Assembly: GCF_934630525.1 (NCBI RefSeq)
Contig: NZ_CAKTVX010000014.1
Location: 1 to 53,712 of the forward strand
Reading direction: 5' to 3'
DNA from: an uncultured Slackia sp.
GTDB lineage: Bacteria > Actinomycetota > Coriobacteriia > Coriobacteriales > Eggerthellaceae
DNA: 53,712 nucleotides
Under the pieces are notes generated by a model. It did no database searches, was not told the DNA's origin, and worked only from the letters and a program-made list of their open reading frames with translations. A program made the position numbers and the translations under genes. Positions 48,241-53,712 of the stretch are shown here, piece after piece (position 1 is the first letter of the stretch; the number at the start of each line of letters is the position of its first letter).

Positions 48241-50460
48241 ATGAAACCACGGAGAAAACAGCGCGAAAAACGCGCACACGCAGGCCTCTGGGCCATCATC
48301 ATTGTTCTGGCCGGCATCGGGCTGGTCGGCTACGGCTGCTATCAGGGAGTTATGTCCTTGATAGATGACTGGTGCGCCGATTTGCCCAGTGTGCAGAATA
48401 CGACTGCTTTCGACTTGCCGGAACAGTCTACCATCTACGCCAACGACGGCACTACCGTGCTGGCCGAGTTGTACATGGAGAAACGCGAGCCCGTCACAAT
48501 CGACCAAGTGAGCCCCTACGTGCTCAAGGGAACGGTCGCGACGGAAGACGAGCGCTTCTACGACCATGGCGGCGTCGACTTGCAGGGTATTGTCCGCGCG
48601 GTGTTCGTGAATCTCGCTGGCGGCCAAGAGGGAGCTTCCACCATCACGCAGCAGTATGTGCGCAACACCATCTTGTCTTCCGAGATGAACGAGATTTCCA
48701 TCAAGCGCAAGGTTCGCGAGATGACGCTCGCCGAAGAGATGGAGCAGATTTACTCCAAAGACCAGATTTTGATGATGTATTTGAACACCATCAACTATGG
48801 CGACAACTGCTATGGTATCCAGGCTGCGGCGAAGCATTATTACTCGGTGAATGCGAGCGACCTTACGATTGCTCAGGCCGCGACGCTCATCGGCATTCCG
48901 AATTCGCCCACGATGTACAACCCGGTCGTCAACCCCGATAACGCACTCGATCGTCGCAATGTGGTGCTTTCGCGCATGCTCACCAATGGCGTTATCACCC
49001 AAGAGGAATATGACGCGGCGAAGGCCGAGGACCTGAACCTCAACGTTCAAGAGGAAACCGGCACGAATGGCGTGTACCTCTATAAGTACTTCACCAGCTA
49101 TGTGCGCGACCAAATTCTTGAGACGTACGATCATGAGCAGGTCTTCCAAGGCGGTTTGCAAATTGTGACCACCATCGATCCTGAAATGCAGGGCTACGCC
49201 GAAGCCGCCGTGCAGAAGCAGTACGATTCCGGGCGCCTTGCGGCCAGCAATCAGGAATTCGCGCTCACGCTCGTCGACCCCAATACGGGCTTTATCAAAG
49301 CCATGATCGGCGGCAAAGATTACGATGCCGACCAGTACAACATCGCCACGAGCAAATCGGGCACGCAAACGGGCTCGACATTCAAGGCGTTTACGGTTAC
49401 CGATGCCATCGAAAAGGGCATCAATCCGCAAACGACGTACATGAATTGCAACGGCCCGGTAGAAGTCAACGGCGCGAAAATCTACAACTACGGCAAGCAG
49501 AACTACGGCAATCTCTCCATCGCGAACATGACTGCCGTTTCGTCGAACACGGGCTTCATGCGCCTCATTACCGACACGTCGAGTGGCGTTACTCCCGAAT
49601 CGGTGAAATCGGTGGCTGAGCGTCTTGGTCTTGACGGCGACAACCTTGGCACCGCCCCAACGATTACCCTTGGCGTTTATAACGCCAACACCACCCAAAT
49701 GGCAGGTGCTTATGGAACGTTTGCCGCAGGTGGCGTGCATCGCGACCCCACGGGCATCATGAAGGTGACCGATAGGTCTGGCAACGTGCTCGTCGACAAT
49801 ACCGCTGGTGTTGAGGGCAAGCAGGTCATTACCGACTCCGTGGCATATGCAGTAACCCAGGTGCTCGAGGGCGTTATCTACAACGCTTCGTATGGCACCG
49901 CGAATGCCGCGGCTTTGCCTTCGGGTCAAATCGCTGCCGGCAAAACGGGTACGACCGACGATTGGCACGATTTGTGGTTCGTCGGTTACACTCCGCAACT
50001 CTCTTGCGCTGTATGGACGGGTTCGCGTGACAACAGCGTTCAGCTTGAAACGAACACGTGGTGCCAAGAGATTTGGCGCGACCTCATAAGCGCATGCCTG
50101 CAGGGCCAGCCGAACGAAGATTTCAAGTCGGCTTCCGCTCCGAACTACAATTCCGCATATAAGGGCGGCGGCAAGTCCGAAGACGAGGATGAGGACGAGG
50201 AGAAGAAGGAAGAGGAAGCGACTGAGGAGACTACCGAGGAAACTCCCGAAGAAACTCCGGGTGAAACCGCGGGAGGCACCGCTGGCGAAACGCCGGGAGG
50301 TACCACGGGTGGCGCTACGGGCGAAACGCCGGGAGGTGCTGCTGGTGAAACCCCGGGAGGTACCACGGGAGGTGGCACTACTACTCCCGACCCAGGGTCG
50401 TCCTCGACACCTGGATCAGGGACAGCGGGCGGTACGGGTGGAACCGGCGCTGCTGGGTAG
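48241..50460 (+). CDS. Class A penicillin-binding protein (transglycosylase/transpeptidase)
   Basis: A 739-residue bifunctional peptidoglycan synthase. A basic cytoplasmic head and one membrane span (about 15-40) come first. The GT51 domain follows, with TEDERFYDHGGVD (catalytic E102). The transpeptidase domain has STFK near 379, SSNTG near 437 and KTGTTDD near 567. From about residue 643 the tail is low-complexity: an acidic Glu/Asp/Lys block, then a Gly-rich array with repeated GETPGGT-like units to the C-terminus. The ATG at 48241 has no Shine-Dalgarno, and a promoter just upstream suggests leaderless translation. A TTG at 48232 is an unlikely alternative. Confidence 0.95.
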   Translation: MKPRRKQREKRAHAGLWAIIIVLAGIGLVGYGCYQGVMSLIDDWCADLPSVQNTTAFDLPEQSTIYANDGTTVLAELYMEKREPVTIDQVSPYVLKGTVATEDERFYDHGGVDLQGIVRAVFVNLAGGQEGASTITQQYVRNTILSSEMNEISIKRKVREMTLAEEMEQIYSKDQILMMYLNTINYGDNCYGIQAAAKHYYSVNASDLTIAQAATLIGIPNSPTMYNPVVNPDNALDRRNVVLSRMLTNGVITQEEYDAAKAEDLNLNVQEETGTNGVYLYKYFTSYVRDQILETYDHEQVFQGGLQIVTTIDPEMQGYAEAAVQKQYDSGRLAASNQEFALTLVDPNTGFIKAMIGGKDYDADQYNIATSKSGTQTGSTFKAFTVTDAIEKGINPQTTYMNCNGPVEVNGAKIYNYGKQNYGNLSIANMTAVSSNTGFMRLITDTSSGVTPESVKSVAERLGLDGDNLGTAPTITLGVYNANTTQMAGAYGTFAAGGVHRDPTGIMKVTDRSGNVLVDNTAGVEGKQVITDSVAYAVTQVLEGVIYNASYGTANAAALPSGQIAAGKTGTTDDWHDLWFVGYTPQLSCAVWTGSRDNSVQLETNTWCQEIWRDLISACLQGQPNEDFKSASAPNYNSAYKGGGKSEDEDEDEEKKEEEATEETTEETPEETPGETAGGTAGETPGGTTGGATGETPGGAAGETPGGTTGGGTTTPDPGSSSTPGSGTAGGTGGTGAAG
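50239..50460 (+). repeat. Low-complexity repeat encoding the PBP tail
   Basis: Reiterated units encoding GETPGGT / GETAGGT variants follow an acidic block. Such in-frame arrays change length by slippage and typically form a flexible wall-spanning linker. Confidence 0.75.
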
Positions 50461-50499
50461 CGTGACCAAATAAACTTAAATGACATCAACTGCTTCAGT

Positions 50500-50530
50500 A
50501 ACGCCAGCCGACAACGGCTGGCGTTATTCT
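50500..50530 (+). terminator. Terminator of the PBP gene
   Basis: Stem AACGCCAGCCG/CGGCTGGCGTT (50500-50510/50515-50525), ACAA loop, then ATTCTATT. Confidence 0.8.
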
Positions 50531-50644
50531 ATTTCGGGAATAAAGTGCTATTATCGCAACGAAGCATACATGTCGGCATTCCGTCTCAGCGGGGTTAAAC
50601 GGGATTGGGCGATGCCGGCGGCAACCTGAAGAAAGAAGGAAGAA

Positions 50645-51526
50645 ATGGCCGACGATACTACGAACCAAACTCCCGATACATGCTCGCATGATTGCGGCTC
50701 GTGTTCTGCATCGTGCGGGGAGCGTACGGCGCCCTCGAAGCTTGCTCCCAATTCGGTGTCAAGCTTTAAGAAAGTTATCGGTGTTGTGAGTGGCAAGGGC
50801 GGCGTGGGCAAAACGTCGGTTACGTGCTTGCTTGCCTCTGAGCTCATGCGTGCAGGCAAGAAGGTCGGCATCATGGATGCTGACGTCACTGGTCCTTCTA
50901 TTCCGAAGGCCTTTGGCGCGAAGGGACCGCTTTGCGCCGATCAGAATGGCATGAATCCTGGCATTGGCGCTGAAGGCGTGAAAATCATTTCCACCAATCT
51001 GCTGCTTCCGCAAGATGACATGCCTGTTGCATGGCGCGGTCCCGTGGTTACGGGCATCCTGACCCAATTCTTTAATCAGGTTAATTGGGGCGATCTTGAT
51101 TATTTGCTTATCGACATGCCTCCGGGCACGAGCGATACGCTGCTTACGGTGTTCCAGCAGATGCCCCTCGACGGCATCGTTACCGTTTCTGCTCCGCAGG
51201 AACTTGTCGGCATGATCGTCGGCAAAGCGGTGAATCTTGCTCAGGAAATGGGCGTGAGCGTGCTCGGTCTCGTCGAGAACATGGCCTACTTTGAGTGCGA
51301 CGAGTGCCACAAACGCCATTATATTTTCGGTGAACCCCAGGGTGAGGAAGTGGCGAAGAGGTACAGCATTCCCGCTTACGCCACGTTGCCCATGGATCCG
51401 GCCGTCGCGTCGCTTGTCGATGCGGGCAACATTCCCGCTTACGATGTCAAGGGGGCCCTCAAGCCGATTATCGATGCGCTCGAGTCCCTGCCCGAGCATG
51501 CCAAGGGCGAGGAAGCTGCGGAGTAG
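50645..51526 (+). CDS. mrp: Mrp/NBP35-family iron-sulfur carrier ATPase
   Basis: A 293-residue P-loop ATPase that holds and transfers Fe-S clusters in the cytosol. The N-terminus has a cysteine cluster CSHDCGSCSASC, as in Nbp35. The deviant Walker A GKGGVGKTS is near 50, DADVTGPSIP near 79, LLIDMPPGTSD near 158, and a conserved C-x-x-C pair appears as CDECHKRH near 219. AAGGAAGAA lies before the start. It stands alone between a terminator and the tRNA-Ala promoter. Confidence 0.94.
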   Translation: MADDTTNQTPDTCSHDCGSCSASCGERTAPSKLAPNSVSSFKKVIGVVSGKGGVGKTSVTCLLASELMRAGKKVGIMDADVTGPSIPKAFGAKGPLCADQNGMNPGIGAEGVKIISTNLLLPQDDMPVAWRGPVVTGILTQFFNQVNWGDLDYLLIDMPPGTSDTLLTVFQQMPLDGIVTVSAPQELVGMIVGKAVNLAQEMGVSVLGLVENMAYFECDECHKRHYIFGEPQGEEVAKRYSIPAYATLPMDPAVASLVDAGNIPAYDVKGALKPIIDALESLPEHAKGEEAAE

Positions 51527-51549
51527 CCAGTTTTTCTTAAAATTGTCGC

Positions 51550-51577
51550 TTGACCTGTATTAAGGGACGCGTATAAT
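51550..51577 (+). promoter_or_regulatory. Strong promoter of tRNA-Ala
   Basis: TTGACC (51550-51555) and TATAAT (51572-51577), spacing 16 bases; the best sigma-70-like promoter in the window, 34 bases before the tRNA. Confidence 0.85.
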
Positions 51578-51611
51578 ATATAAACGCGCCTTGAATAGAC
51601 GAAGCGCACAC

Positions 51612-51687
51612 GGGGCCTTAGCTCAGCTGGGAGAGCGCATGGCTGGCAGCCATGAGGTCAGGGGTTCGATCCCCCTAGGCTCCACCA
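51612..51687 (+). tRNA. tRNA-Ala(GGC)
   Basis: Full 76-base cloverleaf: acceptor GGGGCCT/AGGCTCC with one G-T pair, D arm, anticodon stem CATGG/CCATG around CTGGCAG (anticodon GGC, alanine), T loop TTCGATC, encoded CCA at 51685-51687. Confidence 0.96.
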
Positions 51688-51695
51688 GAATTCAC

Positions 51696-51728
51696 AAGAG
51701 GCGAGCACGAGAGTGTTCGCCTCTTTTA
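51696..51728 (+). terminator. Terminator after tRNA-Ala
   Basis: Stem AAGAGGCGAGCAC/GTGTTCGCCTCTT (51696-51708/51713-51725, one G-T pair), GAGA loop, TTTT. It lies 23 bases before tyrS. Confidence 0.88.
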
Positions 51729-51750
51729 GTATCCGCGATAGTCGAAGGGG

Positions 51751-52968
51751 ATGAGTTCGATAACTCCCGAAGAACAGCTCCACATTATTCAGTCCGGTAC
51801 CGACACTATCGTTCCGCAGGACTTGTTGCTCGAAAAACTCAAGCGTGGCACCGCCTTGAATATCAAGCTTGGCGTTGACCCTACGGCACCTGATATCCAT
51901 CTTGGCCACGCCGTTCCGTTGCGCAAGCTCCGTCAATTCCAAGATTTGGGCCATCATGTCACGCTCATTATTGGCGACGGCACCGCCCTTATCGGCGACC
52001 CTTCGGGCCGCAATTCCACTCGTCCGCAGCTTACGCGCGAGCAAATTGCAGCGAACGCGCAAACTTACGTTGATCAGGCGTTCAAAATTCTCGATCCGGA
52101 GAAAACCACGCTTCGCTACAACTCTGAGTGGATTCTTGATTTGAAGATGGAAGACCTGCTCAAGCTCATTAGCAACTTCACGGTTGCCCGCATTCTTGAG
52201 CGCGATGACTTCCATAAGCGTTACACGGGCGGTTTGCCCATCGCGCTGCACGAGTTCCTGTATCCCGTTATGCAGGCATACGACTCGGTCGTTATCAAAG
52301 CTGACGTCGAAATTGGTGGCTCCGATCAGCTGTTCAACTTGCTTGCCGGCCGTGAGCTCATGGAGAAGATGGGCATGGAGCCGCAGGTTGCTCTCACCCT
52401 TCCGCTCCTCGAGGGCACCGACGGCGTGCGTAAGATGTCGAAGAGCTACGGCAACTATATTGGTCTGACCGATGAGCCTAACGATATGTTCGGCAAGGTT
52501 ATGAACATCCCTGACGAACTCATGGTGAAGTACTATCGCCTCGCTTCGACCGAGAGCGTCGCTAAGATCGACGAGATCGAGGCGGGCCTTGCTGCTGACG
52601 AGCTTCATCCCAACAAAGTGAAGCGCGCATTGGCTCGCAATATCGTTGCTGCCTACTATGACGAAGCCGCCGCCGAGGCCGCCGAGGCCGATTTCGACTT
52701 GAAGTTCAAGGCTCATGGCTTCCCGGCCGATGCTCCTGTCTTTGATGCCGACCTTACGCCGGGCGAAGATGGTATGGTCTATTTTGCGAAGGTCATTGTC
52801 GACGCTGGTGCTGCGCAGAGCGTTTCGGCCGCACGTCGTCTTATCGACGAGGGCGCGGTTCGCGTAAACGGCGAGGCGCTTGCTGCGAAGTCGTATAATC
52901 TCGCTCCTGAATCCTTGAAGGGTGCTGAGGTTCAGGTTGGTAAGAAGAAGTTCTTCAAGCTCGCGTAA
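51751..52968 (+). CDS. tyrS: Tyrosyl-tRNA synthetase
   Basis: A 405-residue class I synthetase that charges tRNA-Tyr. The catalytic core has HLGH near 50 (HIGH motif), IGDGTALIGDPSGR, and KMSKS near 230. The C-terminal S4 domain has SAARRLIDEGAVRVNG and binds tRNA. Its ATG directly abuts GAAGGGG, giving almost no spacer; no better start is in frame except an ATA three codons in. There is no T-box in the short upstream gap. Confidence 0.96.
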   Translation: MSSITPEEQLHIIQSGTDTIVPQDLLLEKLKRGTALNIKLGVDPTAPDIHLGHAVPLRKLRQFQDLGHHVTLIIGDGTALIGDPSGRNSTRPQLTREQIAANAQTYVDQAFKILDPEKTTLRYNSEWILDLKMEDLLKLISNFTVARILERDDFHKRYTGGLPIALHEFLYPVMQAYDSVVIKADVEIGGSDQLFNLLAGRELMEKMGMEPQVALTLPLLEGTDGVRKMSKSYGNYIGLTDEPNDMFGKVMNIPDELMVKYYRLASTESVAKIDEIEAGLAADELHPNKVKRALARNIVAAYYDEAAAEAAEADFDLKFKAHGFPADAPVFDADLTPGEDGMVYFAKVIVDAGAAQSVSAARRLIDEGAVRVNGEALAAKSYNLAPESLKGAEVQVGKKKFFKLA

Positions 52969-52993
52969 GATTGCCAACATATATAAGGTTTTA

Positions 52994-53030
52994 AGAAGGG
53001 GCTGCGTTGGCAGCTCTCTTCTTTGGTTTT
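52994..53030 (+). terminator. Terminator of tyrS
   Basis: 13-bp stem AGAAGGGGCTGC/GCAGCTCTCTTCT with two G-T pairs, followed by TTGGTTTT. Confidence 0.82.
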
Positions 53031-53040
53031 AGAACGAGGC

Positions 53041-53712
53041 CAGGGGTGCTTCGGCGTGCATGTGTAGGACCAGGCGCGGTGGAAATGCTTGGGTATTCGA
53101 ATAGGCGGTCGCACCTAAGCTTCTTCAATATCGAAATGATGGAAACCCTCCGACATAGATAATCGACCAGGGACGGTCGCTGAGGGGCGGCCCGCGCGGA
53201 AGGCGGGCGGGCCCGGAGGCGGCCGTCTTTCTTTTTCGGGAAGCGCGCGCCGCGCAGCGGGGCCAGGCGGCGCGCGCCGGCATTCGCTCCGCGAGAGGCT
53301 CGGCGAAGGCGAACAGGGGAAAGCCGGCGATTGGGGGAAGCGCCGCTTGCATGACGAAGGCGGGGGGCTCCCGGCCCGAAGGCGGGCAAAGATCGCCCTG
53401 CCTATATATAGGCGGTTGAATGCGTGCGGCCGAATCGGCCGCACCGGAAGGCCCGGCGCTTGCGCGCCTGGGCCCTTTGGTGCGGTTGCGCCTATGTATG
53501 AGCCGAGGCGAAGCGCCGGGACCGCGGGACGGCCCCGCATCCGGACCGGGGCGAAGCGCCAGGTCGGGGCCCACCTCCTGCTCCGCATCCCCCCGCTTTA
53601 CCGTGCCGGAGTTGTCGGCATCCTGTGTGCGGGATGGTTTCCCGCCCGCGCCGCGGCGGGGGAGCGTATAATACCGAACTCGTCGCCGCGAAGGGCAGGA
53701 GCCCTGAGAGCG
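53041..53712. other. GC-rich, apparently non-coding tail region
   Basis: After tyrS the sequence becomes strikingly GC-rich from about 53165 on, and no frame has both a ribosome-binding site and family features. Short motifs recur (GGCGAAGCGCC twice, GAAGGCGGG twice). A TATAAT at 53667-53672 may be a -10 for whatever follows the window; no -35 is evident. It may be the front of an rRNA operon or a different genomic island. Confidence 0.4.
53400..53444. repeat. Two perfect palindromes in the GC-rich tail
   Basis: GCCTATATATAGGC (53400-53413) is an AT-centred 14-bp palindrome in GC-rich surroundings. GTGCGGCCGA/TCGGCCGCAC (53424-53433/53435-53444) is a 10-bp inverted repeat around one base. 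Confidence 0.75.

Noticed and set aside
48169..50067. 632-codon open frame opposite the PBP gene
   Set aside because: Same artefact; the plus-strand PBP has all catalytic motifs.
53115..53588. 157- and 149-codon minus-strand frames in the GC-rich tail
   Set aside because: Pro/Arg/Ala-rich translations without start signals or family resemblance; both result from the extreme GC content.
1..53712. CRISPR arrays, IS elements, prophage genes
   Set aside because: Looked for regularly spaced repeats, transposases, integrases and phage structural genes; none found.

Overview
The window reads as a chromosomal segment of a high-GC, low-oxygen actinobacterium. The best guess is a member of the Coriobacteriia (Eggerthellaceae-like). 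The signs are an oxygen-independent class III ribonucleotide reductase, a Mrp carrier, a C69 dipeptidase, a Ski2-like helicase with an actinobacterial-type C-terminus, HelD, a shortened HisG fused to HisZ, and a cell-wall adhesin with a sorting signal. This placement is inference from gene content; no rRNA is present to confirm it. No phage, IS element or CRISPR array was seen.

Layout. 1-112: the 3' part of tRNA-Gly(UCC) and its terminator. 241-1158: a double-MarR regulator. 1616-6246: class III ribonucleotide reductase (nrdD, nrdG) with paired NrdR-like boxes and structured leaders. Between nrdD and nrdG lies an oppositely oriented CDF metal exporter under a NiCo (czcD-type) riboswitch. 6391-18884: apt, a fused CydDC-like exporter, an ABC/FtsX pair, a 42-codon membrane peptide with an apparent antisense RNA (candidate type I toxin-antitoxin), a Ski2-like helicase and another ABC exporter. 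18885-19307: an intergenic repeat block. 19308-22311 (minus): HelD-like helicase, LOG-family hydrolase and a possible small basic protein. 22465-26398: a radical SAM DNA-repair-type gene with two SOS-box-like sites in its promoter. Its usual partner (DUF4130 type) follows, but a C69 dipeptidase gene sits between them. 26408-28590 (minus): a processive-type glycosyltransferase and ComF. 28808-31223: a structured leader, an orphan solute-binding lipoprotein and two membrane proteins. 31360-39372: a histidine operon (hisZ-hisG fusion, D, C, B, H, A, F, I, E), facing a PHP-type histidinol-phosphatase on the other strand. 40327-41736: infC-rpmI-rplT with a leader attenuator and an apparent AUA start codon for infC. 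41765-45406 (minus): a 1213-residue surface protein with a Tat-like signal, NlpC/P60-like head, SpaA/Cna-B-type repeats and an LPKT sorting signal. 45734-48172 (minus): U32 peptidase. 48241-52968: class A PBP, Mrp, tRNA-Ala(GGC) and tyrS. 53041-53712: a non-coding tail, very GC-rich, with palindromes.

How it works together. Nucleotide supply (nrdDG, apt), histidine synthesis (all ten steps can be assigned, counting the PHP phosphatase) and translation (infC operon, tyrS, tRNAs) form the housekeeping frame. The regulatory content is unusually visible: NrdR boxes, a metal riboswitch with its terminator, SOS-like boxes in the spacer of a promoter, an attenuator before infC, and a non-AUG infC start. 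The least ordinary items are the compact toxin-like locus at 14179-14474, the SOS-linked radical SAM gene, the hisZ-hisG fusion, the peptidase-headed adhesin, and uncharacterised structured leaders before nrdD, nrdG and the solute-binding lipoprotein.
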